From Cyclobacteriaceae bacterium (lineage in GTDB: Bacteria > Bacteroidota > Bacteroidia > Cytophagales > Cyclobacteriaceae), in contig JANQSI010000018.1 of NCBI GenBank assembly GCA_028284125.1, positions 1 to 64,000 on the forward strand: DNA of 64,000 bases, written 5' to 3'. Under the pieces are notes generated by a model. The model searched no databases. It was not told the DNA's origin and saw only the letters and a list, made by a program, of their open reading frames with translations. Below are positions 1 through 9,186 of the stretch, piece by piece; within the stretch, counting starts at the first letter, position 1, and each line of letters begins with the position of its first letter. Position numbers and translations under genes: made by a program.

Positions 1-2643
1 GTCATTGCTCGTCGCCGCTATACTCGTACTCCCTGTACCACTCACATCAAACGCACCCCCATCCGTCACTATGTTCGTCACATTCAAATCCGTCTGACCG
101 GTTACGTCTAGATTGGTGGTGACATTAATATTATCAGTAACATTCAAATTACCTGAGGTAACATCTAACCCACTATTCGCATCAAGATTTCCAAAAAATT
201 CTGCTTGCTCATCAACTCTTAATGTTCCTTCAACATATGTTAGTGTTCCGCCTGAAGCCCCAAGATTGACCTGACCATCAGCATTCACTGCTCCAGTATT
301 GTTTACAGTGAAATTTGTACCCCCAACAGTAAGATCATTTCCTGTTATATCAAGTCCTTGTGTCGCATTGACGTTCCCGTTTAAAGTAACTTGGCCAGAT
401 CCAGTGGTAATGGTCCCATCTCCAATGGTGATATCTCCTCCATCTGCTACCTTCAAATAATTCGTTCCAGTTCCAGTATCGTTACTTTCAATTGAAAAGT
501 TATTGCCGCTTGTTCCGATAATGGCTGGGCTTGTCAAATCTCCTCCTAAATCAATTTCATTATTGACATTGTCATATGTTAATCCACTTCCAGCCTGTCC
601 ACCCGCTACCGCAGTTAAGGCTGCCTCTGTGACTAATGCTTCATCTGATGGAGTAGCAAAATCAACACCCAAGCCAGAATCCACAATTTCATTTACTGAG
701 GCTCCAGTAGCCAGCGTCAAATCAGTAGCAACAGAAACAGAACCTCCGCTGAAGTTGGTTGCTCCATTTACATTGATAGCATCACCAGGTTCATTGCCTA
801 TATTAATTGTTCCACTGGTTATGCTTGTTTGAGGTGCGTCAACAGTTAAGTTTCCTCCATTAATATTAGTAGCTCCTGTCACATCAATTACATCTCCAGC
901 TTCATTTCCTATTTCAATGGAATTACTTGTAACTACCGTTTGAGGTGCATCAACAGTCAAATTGCCCCCATTGATATTTGTTCCTCCTGTGATATCAACA
1001 GCGTCTCCAGCATTATTGCCAATATTGATGTTGTCGCTATCGACATTGAAATCCTGTCCATCATTTGCTACTACAATTTGTCCAGAACCATCACTGCTGA
1101 GTGCTAAATCAGGGCTCAATGCTGAAGGGCTGAGATTAATTACACCACTTTCATCTGGAATAGTAACAATGTTATTTTTTGTGGGATCAGTAACTCTAAT
1201 CGTGGTAGTATTCGCATTATCAGTTGCTCCTTGTAAAACAAATGGATCTCCACCCTGAATCTCTCCATTTACCGTTACATCAGCAGCTATTGTTAATGCG
1301 TCGGTGTTGGAATCTCCAAGATTTATAGCTGCACTATTTACATCGGTTTGCGGAACATCTACTGTCAAATTACCGCCATTGATGTTTGTGACTCCAGTCA
1401 GATCGATTGCATCAGTGTCTTGGTTACCGATGTTAATGTCATTATTGTTGATTAACGTCTGGGTTGCACCGTCTGCTACTGTGAAGTTTCCACCATCTAC
1501 ATCCAATCCTGCATCTGCGTCAACATTTCCTGTAAAATCAGCCTGCTCGGTAACTTGAAGCGTTCCTCTAATAGCGGTGGGAGTTCCAGGCCCTGCTAAA
1601 TCAACTGAACCATCAACGTTCAATGTGCTTGTTACGTCAACTGGATTGTTGACCTGAAGACCGCCGGTATTATTCAACACAATTTGTTGGGTTCCTGGGA
1701 CTATAAAATCTGCATTATCGACATCAAGGTCATCACCTTGAACAGCATCATCTTGAATTACAACATCTGCGCCAGTACCTGTATTTGTAATCGCGATATC
1801 TCCAGTAACCGGTTGACCTTCGGCGATATTAGTTGCATTTCCAATGTATATATTGTCTTGCGGAAGATTGGAAGAAGTGAAATCTGCTCGATCCGCCCAA
1901 ACTACATTCCCAAGTGCGTCTATCGTTAATACTCTGTCAGAATTTCCTTCTGGATCTATTTTAGATATAGTTATCGTACCATTGGCTATATCCTCATTGA
2001 GGATGGAGAGATTGGTGATATTGGCCGACGTAATTAAAATTGGAGTTTCAGAAATCGCCGTAATTCGCCCTTTTGAATCAACTGTAAATTGAAGTGCCAA
2101 AAATTCATCTCCGTATCCACCTTCAACACCAACTATATCTTCAAGTTTTTCGCCTGTAACCGCCAAGTCTGCTATTTTTTCTGTAGTAACCGCCGCGTCA
2201 TCAATTTTCGGAGTAGTGACACTGCCATCCTGAAGCTTACTGGTAGTAATGGCATTGTCAGCTATCTTATTTGTTGTAACACGCCCTAAGCCGATGATTG
2301 GATTTGGATAGAAGCCTGTCAAATCACCTCCCGCTGGTGTGACATTTAGCGCTCCAAGACCGGCTATCCAGGTAGTTCCATTCCAATAATAGAACAGGTT
2401 TTGCTCAGTATCATATACCATCAAGGCATTGTCATTGTTACTGAGGCTCGCCCCCATGGCAGTACGCTGAAACGTCGTAAGCCTCGGAACGAGGAATCCC
2501 TGGTTGGAATTTGGTGAAACAAGCTCCAAAACGGAATTGGCATTTGGAGTGTTGGTGTTTACTCCTACGGAATTCTGACCATTAGAGGACAGATATCCCA
2601 AGACTGACACAGCCAGGAGTGTAAGCTTCTTATTTAAACCCAT
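1..2643 (-). CDS. Repeat-rich exported surface protein, 3' end cut by window edge
   Basis: The minus-strand reading frame is open from an ATG at 2643 to base 1 (881 codons, no stop), so the C-terminus lies outside the window. The N-terminus reads MGLNKKLTLLAVSVLGYLSS, a signal peptide. Next come GFLVPRLTTFQRTAM and NLFYYWNGTTW, a module seen at the head of many Bacteroidota exported fibre-like proteins. The rest is low-complexity beta-rich sequence full of N, D, T, G and V, with recurring NINGGNLTVD and IxIGNxxxDAI units of about 37 residues, suggesting a stacked beta-strand fibre or adhesin. Almost no Cys or Trp occurs after the head. There is no catalytic motif. Whether it ends in a T9SS tail cannot be seen. 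A phage tail-fibre origin is possible, but no phage genes are near. Function unknown. Confidence 0.85.
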   Translation of the reverse strand, partial: MGLNKKLTLLAVSVLGYLSSNGQNSVGVNTNTPNANSVLELVSPNSNQGFLVPRLTTFQRTAMGASLSNNDNALMVYDTEQNLFYYWNGTTWIAGLGALNVTPAGGDLTGFYPNPIIGLGRVTTNKIADNAITTSKLQDGSVTTPKIDDAAVTTEKIADLAVTGEKLEDIVGVEGGYGDEFLALQFTVDSKGRITAISETPILITSANITNLSILNEDIANGTITISKIDPEGNSDRVLTIDALGNVVWADRADFTSSNLPQDNIYIGNATNIAEGQPVTGDIAITNTGTGADVVIQDDAVQGDDLDVDNADFIVPGTQQIVLNNTGGLQVNNPVDVTSTLNVDGSVDLAGPGTPTAIRGTLQVTEQADFTGNVDADAGLDVDGGNFTVADGATQTLINNNDINIGNQDTDAIDLTGVTNINGGNLTVDVPQTDVNSAAINLGDSNTDALTIAADVTVNGEIQGGDPFVLQGATDNANTTTIRVTDPTKNNIVTIPDESGVINLSPSALSPDLALSSDGSGQIVVANDGQDFNVDSDNINIGNNAGDAVDITGGTNINGGNLTVDAPQTVVTSNSIEIGNEAGDVIDVTGATNINGGNLTVDAPQTSITSGTINIGNEPGDAINVNGATNFSGGSVSVATDLTLATGASVNEIVDSGLGVDFATPSDEALVTEAALTAVAGGQAGSGLTYDNVNNEIDLGGDLTSPAIIGTSGNNFSIESNDTGTGTNYLKVADGGDITIGDGTITTGSGQVTLNGNVNATQGLDITGNDLTVGGTNFTVNNTGAVNADGQVNLGASGGTLTYVEGTLRVDEQAEFFGNLDANSGLDVTSGNLNVTDNINVTTNLDVTGQTDLNVTNIVTDGGAFDVSGTGSTSIAATSND
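730..1475 (-). repeat. Degenerate 111-bp (37-residue) coding repeats
   Basis: Within the surface-protein gene, the codons for NINGGNLTVDxPQT recur near 841, 952 and 1360. The copies at 841 and 952 are exactly 111 bp apart, which is 37 codons, and a partly matching unit precedes them. Each unit also carries an I-x-I/L-G-N/D...D-A-I/V core. Copies differ at many bases, so this is an old protein-level repeat, not a recent DNA duplication. Confidence 0.7.
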
Positions 2644-2695
2644 GATATTTTGTTAAGTCTGAGCGGCTTTACGTTTAATTTTAATTAGCTGACTT

Positions 2696-2713
2696 TTAGA
2701 TGAATACATCTAA
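2696..2713. promoter_or_regulatory. Perfect dyad upstream of the surface-protein gene
   Basis: TTAGATG, a four-base AATA spacer and CATCTAA form a perfect 7-bp inverted repeat about 53 bp upstream of the surface-protein start. It is placed where an operator could sit. There is no T-tract, so it is not an obvious terminator. The regulator is unknown. Confidence 0.35.
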
Positions 2714-2862
2714 TAAGCTGGCGTAAGCATAATTTCGGCTAATAGTAAAAATCGACATTTTTTGTAAAAAACGAGCCAAAACTGGGACACAGAATTATAA
2801 ACCTTCGGTGAATTGATAATTTTCTTTGACCAATGTGATTCGAACCTTTTAGAAAATAATTT

Positions 2863-2890
2863 TTTGAGATCAATAATTCCTTTATTTTTG
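2863..2890 (+). promoter_or_regulatory. Bacteroidota-type promoter for rimP-nusA-infB
   Basis: TTTG at 2863-2866 (-33 element) and TATTTTTG at 2883-2890 match the Bacteroidota -33/-7 pattern TTTG ... TAnnTTTG with 16 bases between them. The start site would fall near 2895-2898, giving a leader of about 60 bases before rimP. The rest of the 313-bp gap between the surface-protein gene and rimP shows only the dyad at 2696 and the leader hairpin at 2917. Confidence 0.6.
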
Positions 2891-2916
2891 CCTCAGCAAT
2901 GTAAGATTTCAATGAC

Positions 2917-2944
2917 GAGGGGACTACAGTCCCCTCTTTTTTTT
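2917..2944 (+). terminator. Terminator-like hairpin in the rimP leader (possible attenuator)
   Basis: GAGGGGACT and AGTCCCCTC (2917-2936) form an almost continuous GC-rich stem with a very short loop, followed at once by eight T (2937-2944). This is a textbook intrinsic terminator shape. It lies after the predicted promoter and 12 bases before the rimP ATG, so any transcript from that promoter must read through it. Attenuation of the rimP-nusA-infB operon, perhaps by NusA itself, is inferred. Confidence 0.6.
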
Positions 2945-2956
2945 CTTGAAAAAACA

Positions 2957-3403
2957 ATGGAGAGGCTACAGAAAATAGTAGAAGAAGTAGTTGGGAGCGA
3001 TCCAACGTTGTTTCTAGTTGATGTTTTCCTGAAAGGAGCATCAGGAAATCAGAAATTGCTCATAATTATTGATGGCGATAATGGAGTAAATGTTGATCAC
3101 TGTAGTATGGTGAACAGAAAGGTTGGAGCAATCCTTGAAGAGGAAGATTTAATTGAAGGAAAGTATTTCTTGGAGGTTTCATCTCCGGGGTTGGATCATC
3201 CCATCAAACTGAAAAGACAGTATTCTAAGAATATTGGAAGACTGCTAAATGTTGAAAAAAATGATGGTGAAATTATTTCTGGGAAACTACTTAAAGTTGA
3301 AAACGACACCCTCACTTTGGAAACAAAGAATGGAGAAATAGAAGAAAGACATATGAATTTCGACGAAATAAATCAATCAAAAATAGAAGTATCATTTAAA
3401 TAA
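2957..3403 (+). CDS. rimP: Ribosome maturation factor RimP
   Basis: This 148-residue protein is needed for late 30S subunit maturation in the cytoplasm. The start MERLQKIVEEVV at 2957 is chosen because upstream in-frame codons run through the leader hairpin and promoter, and because 148 residues is normal for RimP. The N-terminal domain carries LVDVFLKG and a strand reading LLIIIDGDNGVNVDHC. The diagnostic FLEVSSPGLDHPIK follows near residue 75, and the C-terminal half is the SH3-like domain. The gene is one base upstream of nusA, the conserved rimP-nusA-infB order. It probably depends on the promoter at 2863 and passage through the leader hairpin. Confidence 0.96.
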   Translation: MERLQKIVEEVVGSDPTLFLVDVFLKGASGNQKLLIIIDGDNGVNVDHCSMVNRKVGAILEEEDLIEGKYFLEVSSPGLDHPIKLKRQYSKNIGRLLNVEKNDGEIISGKLLKVENDTLTLETKNGEIEERHMNFDEINQSKIEVSFK

Positions 3404-3404
3404 A

Positions 3405-4646
3405 ATGGAAGCGTCAGTATTAGTTGATTCGTTTGCGGATTTTGCCCGAGGCAAGAATATAGATAGGCCTACAATGATCCGCATCCTGGAAGATGTGTTT
3501 AGAACGATGATCCGAAAGAAGTATGAAACTGATGACAATTTTGACATCATTATTAATGCAGATAACGGTGATTTGGAGATATGGCGATTCAGAGAAATCG
3601 TAGATGACAATTCTGAAGATATTTGGGATCATGACAAAATCAGTCTCTCAGAAGCCCGAGAAATAGAACCGGATTTTGAAATTGGAGAAGAAGTTGCAGA
3701 GGAAATAAAACTATTGGATTTTGGAAGAAGAGCCGTAATGACAGCAAGGCAGACGTTGATTCAAAAAATCAAAGACCTTGAAAAGGATATCCTTTTTCAG
3801 AAGTACAAAGATTTGGTTGGCGAAATCATTCAAGGGGAAGTTTATCAAGTTCTAAGCAGAGAGGTTTTGTTAATTGATGGAGAAGGAAATGAGCTTACGA
3901 TTCCTAAATCTGAACAAATTCCAAAAGACCGCTATAGAAAAGGTGATACTGTAAGAGCAATCGTTCATCGAGCAGAAATGGTGAACGGAAATCCTAAGAT
4001 CATTCTTTCAAGAACCTCTCCAGTGTTTTTAGAGCGTCTTTTCGAAGCTGAAGTTCCGGAGGTCTATGATGGATTGATCACAATAAAAAATGTTGTCCGA
4101 GAACCAGGAGAAAGAGCAAAAGTTTCTGTAGAATCTTATGATGATAGAATTGATCCTGTAGGAGCGTGTGTCGGAATGAAAGGTTCTCGTATTCACTCAA
4201 TTGTGCGTGAACTTCAAAATGAAAACATAGATGTCATTAATTTCACAGACAATTTAGAGCTTTATCTATCCAGAGCGTTGAGTCCTGCAAAAATCACAAG
4301 TATGGATATTAGTGAGGATAAAGAACGAGTTTCTGTTTATCTAAAACCTGATCAAGTGTCTTTGGCGATTGGAAAAGGAGGGCAAAACATTAAGTTGGCC
4401 AGTAAGCTTGTTGGTATGGAAATCGACGTGTTCAGAGAACTTGATGAGACTTCAGAAGAAGATGTCGATCTTGATGAATTTACTGATGAGCTAGAAGATT
4501 GGGTGATTGATGAATTGAAGCGAGTAGGTTTGGATACGGCTAAAAGCGTATTGAAATTAGGCACTGAAGATTTGGTAAGAAGGACGGATTTAGAAGAAGA
4601 AACAGTACATGAAATTGTTCGAGTTCTTAGCCAGGAATTTGAATAA
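3405..4646 (+). CDS. nusA: Transcription termination/antitermination factor NusA
   Basis: This 413-residue NusA binds RNA polymerase and nascent RNA and modulates pausing, termination and antitermination. The N-terminal polymerase-binding domain begins with the VLVDSFADFARGKNIDR segment. An S1 domain covers roughly residues 130-200 (GEIIQGEVYQVL, KGDTVRAIVHR). KH domains follow, with DPVGACVGMKGSRI near residue 250 and LAIGKGGQNIKLASK near residue 325. The short acidic C-terminus ends in a helix-hairpin-helix-like stretch (ELKRVGLDTAKSVLKLG). The length fits Bacteroidota NusA, which lacks the long C-terminal repeats of enterobacteria. It lies one base after rimP and 18 bases before infB, in one operon. 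Confidence 0.97.
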   Translation: MEASVLVDSFADFARGKNIDRPTMIRILEDVFRTMIRKKYETDDNFDIIINADNGDLEIWRFREIVDDNSEDIWDHDKISLSEAREIEPDFEIGEEVAEEIKLLDFGRRAVMTARQTLIQKIKDLEKDILFQKYKDLVGEIIQGEVYQVLSREVLLIDGEGNELTIPKSEQIPKDRYRKGDTVRAIVHRAEMVNGNPKIILSRTSPVFLERLFEAEVPEVYDGLITIKNVVREPGERAKVSVESYDDRIDPVGACVGMKGSRIHSIVRELQNENIDVINFTDNLELYLSRALSPAKITSMDISEDKERVSVYLKPDQVSLAIGKGGQNIKLASKLVGMEIDVFRELDETSEEDVDLDEFTDELEDWVIDELKRVGLDTAKSVLKLGTEDLVRRTDLEEETVHEIVRVLSQEFE

Positions 4647-4664
4647 AAATTTTTAAAGGTTTGT

Positions 4665-7292
4665 ATGGCAGAGTATAGATTAAGTCAGGTTGCTAGAAAG
4701 CTAAATGTAGGTAGAAATACCATACTTGATTATTTATCTGAAAAGGGATTTGAAGTTGATTCAAATCCGAATTCCAAGATAAATCAGGATCAGTATGACA
4801 TGCTTGCACGAAAGTTTGCCGATGCAGCGCACGATAAAGAGGAAGCATCAGAATTAACCATTGGAGGCGGGACTGAGGATTTTGTGATCAAAGCTGAGAA
4901 ATCAGAAGATCAGCCTAAGAAAACAGAGGACGAGCGAATTCTCATCAAGGATAATGTTGCTCCGGCTGCTGAGCCAGAAAAAATATCTGCTAAATCGAAA
5001 CTTGATGGGCCTAAGGTTGTTGGCAAAATAGACCTTGACAAAAAGAAAAAGGAGGAAGCAAAAGAAGAGGAAAAACCCGCGGAAGTTACTGAAGAAGAAA
5101 AGCCGGTAGAAGCCGCCAAAGAGGAAAAGAAAGAGGAGGTCCAAAAAGAAGAGGAAACTTCTGAAGAACCAAAAGAAGTAATTAAAGCCAAGGCTGACTC
5201 CCTTCGTGGATTGAAAGTCCTTGACAAAATCGAATTACCGGACAAGCCAAAACCAGTCGCTTCTTCTGATCAAAATCAAGACAGAAAGAAAAGGCCGAGA
5301 AAAAGAATTAGTTCTGGTGGTCCAGAAACTCGTCCCAAGAAAGGCCCAACTCCAGGAAGATCTTCGACAGGAAGAAAAACCGAAGAGCTCTCTGATAAAG
5401 AGATCCAGGATAAAATCAAGGCTACTCTTGCTAAGCTAAGTGGCGGAAAAACAAAAACGGAACGATCAAAATACAGAAAGGATAAGCGTTCAGCGAAGGC
5501 AGAAGCAGAAGAAGAGAAGCTTATTCAGGCTGAAGAAGAATCAAAAACACTACAAGTGACCGAGTTTATCTCTGCAAGTGATCTTGCTTCTTTGATGGAC
5601 GTTTCGGTTAATGATGTGATTTCGACTTGTATGTCACTTGGCATGTTCGTTTCAATCAACCAACGCCTTGATGCAGAATCCATTACGGTAATTGCCGATG
5701 AATTTGGATTCGATATCGATTTCACTGAGGCAAAAGAAGAAACAGATGTTGTAGAGGTCGAAGATGATGATAAGTCTTTAGAGGAAAGAGCTCCTATTGT
5801 CACTATCATGGGTCACGTAGACCATGGTAAGACATCTTTACTTGACTACATTCGAGATGCCAAAGTAACAGCTGGAGAGGCAGGAGGAATCACCCAGCAC
5901 ATCGGAGCATACGACGTAACTACCGATAGTGGGAAAAGGGTCGCATTTTTAGATACTCCGGGTCACGAGGCATTTACTGCGATGCGTGCTCGTGGAGCAA
6001 AAATTACGGATGTAGCAATTATCGTTGTAGCTGCAGATGATTCAGTTATGCCACAGACCAAAGAAGCGATTAACCACGCACAGGTCGCTGGTGTGCCAAT
6101 TGTAATTGCAATCAACAAAGTTGATAAACCAAACGCCAACCCAGACAAAATCAAGGAAGATTTATCCAATATGAACATCCTTGTTGAAGATTGGGGTGGA
6201 AAATATCAATGTCAGCACGTTTCTGCTAAAACAGGTGAAGGTATTGATGAGCTGCTTGACAAAGTGCTCTTAGAGGCTGAATTGCTAGAATTAAAAGCTA
6301 ATCCGGAAAAACCTGCAGTTGGTTCAGTGGTAGAAGCTAGTTTGGATAAAGGAAGAGGATTCGTTTCCACAATCATGGTTCAAGGTGGTACACTCAAAAT
6401 TGGAGATGTATTGTTAGCAGGTCCGTACTTTGGAAAAGTTAAAGCCATGTTCGATCACCGAGGACACAAAGTGACCAACGCAGGACCTTCCACTCCAGTA
6501 CAAATGCTAGGATTAGATGGTGCGCCACAAGCTGGTGATCGATTCAACGTGATGGAGAGTGATCGTGAAGCAAGAGAAATTGCAACCAAGAGGGAGCAAA
6601 TCCTTCGGGAGCAATCCATCAGAACCAAGAAACACATTACACTTGACGAAATTGGAAGGCGTTTAGCAATCGGAAACTTCAAGGAGTTGAATGTAATTGT
6701 AAAAGGTGATGTGGATGGATCAATTGAAGCATTGTCTGATTCGCTTTTGAAGCTTTCTACTGAAGAAGTTCAGGTGAACATTCTTCACAAAGCGGTTGGT
6801 CAAATCTCTGAGTCTGACGTTCTTTTGGCTTCAGCCTCTGATGCAGTTATTGTTGGTTTCCAGGTGAGACCATCGAGTGGTGCCAGAAAACTAGCTGAAA
6901 CTGAAGAGATCGAAATTCGATTGTATTCCATCATCTATGATGCAATCAATGATGTGAAGGATGCGATGGAAGGAATGCTTGAGCCAACAAGCGAAGAAGT
7001 TATTACTGGAAACATTGAAGTTAGAGATGTCTTTAAAATCTCCAAAGTTGGTACGGTTGCAGGCTGCTACGTTACGGATGGAATTGTTAAGCGATCAAAT
7101 CAGGTAAGATTGATTCGAGATGGTATCGTAGTATATACCGGTGAAATCAATCAGTTAAAGCGATTCAAGGAGGACGTCAATGAGGTGAAAAATGGCTATG
7201 AGTGTGGTCTAAGCATCCAAAACTTCAATGATATCAAAGTGGGAGATACAATAGAAGGATTTGAGATTAAAGAAGTAAAACGTAAGCTGTAG
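4665..7292 (+). CDS. infB: Translation initiation factor IF-2
   Basis: This 875-residue GTPase brings initiator tRNA to the 30S subunit. The N-terminal IF2_N helix motif ([20 protein letters not shown]) is followed by a long Lys/Glu-rich linker (about residues 75-270), typical of Bacteroidota. A second IF2_N-like helical segment follows (about 295-345). The G domain has GHVDHGKT at 383-390, DTPGHEAF near 429 and NKVD as the guanine-specificity motif. Domains II-IV follow, including [11 protein letters not shown] and the C-terminal beta-barrel ending in [11 protein letters not shown]. It is the last gene of the rimP-nusA-infB operon. No clear terminator is visible after the TAG. Confidence 0.98.
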   Translation: MAEYRLSQVARKLNVGRNTILDYLSEKGFEVDSNPNSKINQDQYDMLARKFADAAHDKEEASELTIGGGTEDFVIKAEKSEDQPKKTEDERILIKDNVAPAAEPEKISAKSKLDGPKVVGKIDLDKKKKEEAKEEEKPAEVTEEEKPVEAAKEEKKEEVQKEEETSEEPKEVIKAKADSLRGLKVLDKIELPDKPKPVASSDQNQDRKKRPRKRISSGGPETRPKKGPTPGRSSTGRKTEELSDKEIQDKIKATLAKLSGGKTKTERSKYRKDKRSAKAEAEEEKLIQAEEESKTLQVTEFISASDLASLMDVSVNDVISTCMSLGMFVSINQRLDAESITVIADEFGFDIDFTEAKEETDVVEVEDDDKSLEERAPIVTIMGHVDHGKTSLLDYIRDAKVTAGEAGGITQHIGAYDVTTDSGKRVAFLDTPGHEAFTAMRARGAKITDVAIIVVAADDSVMPQTKEAINHAQVAGVPIVIAINKVDKPNANPDKIKEDLSNMNILVEDWGGKYQCQHVSAKTGEGIDELLDKVLLEAELLELKANPEKPAVGSVVEASLDKGRGFVSTIMVQGGTLKIGDVLLAGPYFGKVKAMFDHRGHKVTNAGPSTPVQMLGLDGAPQAGDRFNVMESDREAREIATKREQILREQSIRTKKHITLDEIGRRLAIGNFKELNVIVKGDVDGSIEALSDSLLKLSTEEVQVNILHKAVGQISESDVLLASASDAVIVGFQVRPSSGARKLAETEEIEIRLYSIIYDAINDVKDAMEGMLEPTSEEVITGNIEVRDVFKISKVGTVAGCYVTDGIVKRSNQVRLIRDGIVVYTGEINQLKRFKEDVNEVKNGYECGLSIQNFNDIKVGDTIEGFEIKEVKRKL

Positions 7293-7375
7293 TTTTCACT
7301 TCCTGATTCCGAACAATTTTTAAGGTTTTTTTGGGAACTTTATAGCCAGATTTTCGTTATTTTGTTCACTACAAG

Positions 7376-7699
7376 TTGCGAATCTTGCGGACATTGGCCA
7401 AAATATCGTTCCTACTTGGTTTTTTATTCGTGGCGAATCTTTCATTTGCCTCTGGAAACGCTGCGCAAGAACCTGTCCTTCCAGGCACACAACAGCAGCC
7501 TGGTGAGAAAAAACAAACCCCTGAAGAAGTAGATCCTGCAGGTGAATTAGTAGGGGGCTCGGAGCCTCAAGAGCTTCAAACCACAGAAATTGATTCTACT
7601 GAAGATGAATCCGTAAGTAAGTACAATTTCATTTTCTATTATCTGTACAAATTGAAGTACAACGAGACGCAGACTCAGGAAGTAGAAGATTTATTCTAG
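7376..7699 (+). CDS. Small exported protein of unknown function
   Basis: The 107-residue reading frame starts with TTG at 7376; no in-frame ATG is near. MRILRTLAKISFLLGFLFVANLSFASG is, in outline, a signal peptide cleaved after the SFA segment. The mature part is rich in P, E, Q and T and ends with an aromatic patch (KYNFIFYYLYKLKYNE) and acidic residues. No known domain is recognised. It lies 83 bp after infB, with a weak TATTTTG element around 7359-7365 that could serve as a -7 box. Its TAG stop overlaps the convergent hisA-like stop in the shared tetranucleotide CTAG (7696-7699). The signal peptide and tight packing support a real gene, but the start is uncertain. Confidence 0.6.
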   Translation: MRILRTLAKISFLLGFLFVANLSFASGNAAQEPVLPGTQQQPGEKKQTPEEVDPAGELVGGSEPQELQTTEIDSTEDESVSKYNFIFYYLYKLKYNETQTQEVEDLF

Positions 7700-8424
7700 G
7701 CGTAGACGTTCACAAAATTTTCGATCTCCTTTAGGCTAATTTTTCCTTCGTAAAAAGCTTTGCCAAAAACCACGCCGTACAATCCTTGATCGGCTAGCTT
7801 CTTTACATCATCCATATTTCTCACTCCACCGCTAGCGAAAATGCAGAGGTTAGGAAATTCCTTCAAAAGGTTTTTGTAAAGATCAAAAGACGGGCCTTCG
7901 AGTGCACCATCTCTGGAGATGTCGGTGGTCTTCAGGTATTTTAGGCCTCTTTCATAGAAATAAGAAATGTGATCGAAGATTTTCAAATCAGTCGCTGTTT
8001 GCCACCCTTTGATTCGAATCAGTCCATCTAAACTATCTGCAGCAAGCGCTATTTTTTCTCTGCCATAAGACATGATCCAATTGGCAAATGTCTCTTTGTT
8101 CTGAACGGCCACAGATGCTGCAGCAATGCTCTCGGCACGATGTTCAAAAGCTTTGATTACATCTCCATCCGTATGGATACCGCCAGTAAAATTCACTTTA
8201 AGGTTTGTATAACCAGTGATCATCTGAAGCGGATCATAATTGACAATTGTCCCTTTCTTCGCTCCTTCCAGATCAATTAAATGTACTCTTTTGATCCCAT
8301 GAGCCTCAAACTGACTTGCGACCTCAATCGGACTCTCCTCATAGATAGTCTCACTGGAATAATCTCCTTTGGTGAGACGGGTAGTCCTTCCGTTGATCAC
8401 AGAAATAGATGGAACAAGTAACAT
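7696..8424 (-). CDS. HisA-like (ProFAR isomerase family) protein lacking the catalytic Asp8
   Basis: This 242-residue (beta/alpha)8 barrel resembles HisA, which isomerises ProFAR in histidine synthesis. Conserved landmarks are RLTKGDYSSETIY, VHLIDLEGAKKG, AADSLDGLIRIKGW, TTDISRDGALEGPS and ASGGV. However, the first strand reads VPSISVING where HisA has PAIDxxxG, so catalytic Asp8 is Ser8 and a following Asp is Asn11. The usual FGGG phosphate loop reads NFTGG (78-82). The second catalytic Asp is kept (Asp130). No other his genes are in the window; upstream on the same strand is a response regulator 72 bp away. It is either a diverged isomerase with another substrate or an inactive paralogue. 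The family is sure; the function is not. Confidence 0.75.
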   Translation of the reverse strand: MLLVPSISVINGRTTRLTKGDYSSETIYEESPIEVASQFEAHGIKRVHLIDLEGAKKGTIVNYDPLQMITGYTNLKVNFTGGIHTDGDVIKAFEHRAESIAAASVAVQNKETFANWIMSYGREKIALAADSLDGLIRIKGWQTATDLKIFDHISYFYERGLKYLKTTDISRDGALEGPSFDLYKNLLKEFPNLCIFASGGVRNMDDVKKLADQGLYGVVFGKAFYEGKISLKEIENFVNVYA

Positions 8425-8496
8425 TTACGAAGATTTGGTTGGTAAAAAGCCCTTAATGATAACTTATTACAAGTTACTGAAATCGGAAGAAAAAAA

Positions 8497-9186
8497 CTAT
8501 TGAACCTGGACTAATTTAAAGCCCTCACCATGAATTGTTAAGATTTTCAAAGAAGGATCATCAGCGAGGTATTTTCTGATTTTGGCGATGTACACATCCA
8601 TACTTCTGGCATTGAAATAACTGTCGTCTTTCCAGATCCGCTTTAGTGCCACACTTCGAACAACCGTCTGGTTTAAGTTCTCGAAGAATATCTTCAAAAG
8701 TTCATTTTCCTTGGTTGTTAAAGTGATTTCTCGCTTTGGAGTTTTCAGCTTGTTTTCGTTGTAGAAATAAATCAAATCTCCGATTGTGAAAGGATTTGGA
8801 AATTCCTCGACCTCTTTTTTGGTAGATCTCTTTAAAATCGCCTGGATACGAACCAAAAGCTCCTCCATGCTGAATGGCTTGGTCATGTAATCATCCGCTC
8901 CAATCGTGAAACCTTTGATTATGTCTTGCTTCATGGATTTTGCCGTTAAAAAAATGATTGGCGTATTGTCATCCATAGAGCGTATTTCTTTCGCTAGTGA
9001 AAACCCATCTTTTTTGGGCATCATCAGGTCCAGAATACACAAATCAAAATCTCCATTTTTGAAAGTTCGTTCACCCTCCTCTCCGTCTCTGCTTAAGGTT
9101 GTTTCAAAGCCCTTAAGCCCAAGATACTCACTGAGGATTTCGCCCAAATTCGGGTCGTCTTCTACGATTAACAATTTAGGCTTCAT
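8497..9186 (-). CDS. OmpR-family response regulator (system 1)
   Basis: This 229-residue DNA-binding response regulator has a receiver domain at about residues 3-118, with acidic pocket Glu9-Asp10-Asp11, phosphoacceptor Asp53 ([11 protein letters not shown]), Thr81 and Lys103 (TKPFS). A winged-helix Trans_reg_C domain follows at about 130-228 ([35 protein letters not shown]). It overlaps the 3' end of its kinase gene by 11 bp, so translation is probably coupled. It resembles RprY-type regulators of Bacteroidota. The probable target is the TTAAC array at 10802-10837 upstream of its own operon and of the divergent T9SS-tailed protein gene. Confidence 0.93.
   Translation of the reverse strand: MKPKLLIVEDDPNLGEILSEYLGLKGFETTLSRDGEEGERTFKNGDFDLCILDLMMPKKDGFSLAKEIRSMDDNTPIIFLTAKSMKQDIIKGFTIGADDYMTKPFSMEELLVRIQAILKRSTKKEVEEFPNPFTIGDLIYFYNENKLKTPKREITLTTKENELLKIFFENLNQTVVRSVALKRIWKDDSYFNARSMDVYIAKIRKYLADDPSLKILTIHGEGFKLVQVQ

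Noticed and set aside
730-1475. CRISPR array
   Set aside because: The regular spacing here is 111 bp with diverged copies inside one open reading frame; repeats are protein-level, not identical short repeats with unique spacers.
1-2643. Prophage tail fibre
   Set aside because: The low-complexity repeats could suggest it, but there is a signal peptide and no phage structural, lysis or integrase gene nearby.
2813-2956. Longer rimP starting at 2813
   Set aside because: The extra 48 residues would translate the promoter, leader hairpin and T-tract and match no RimP; the 148-residue form from 2957 has the normal length.
2739-3041. Minus-strand frame over the rimP leader
   Set aside because: It lies across the promoter and the rimP 5' end with no recognisable protein features; it is a shadow.
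8460-8476. Dyad TAACTT/AAGTTA between the response regulator and hisA-like gene as a terminator
   Set aside because: Short AT-only stem without a following T-run on the minus strand; too weak to call.
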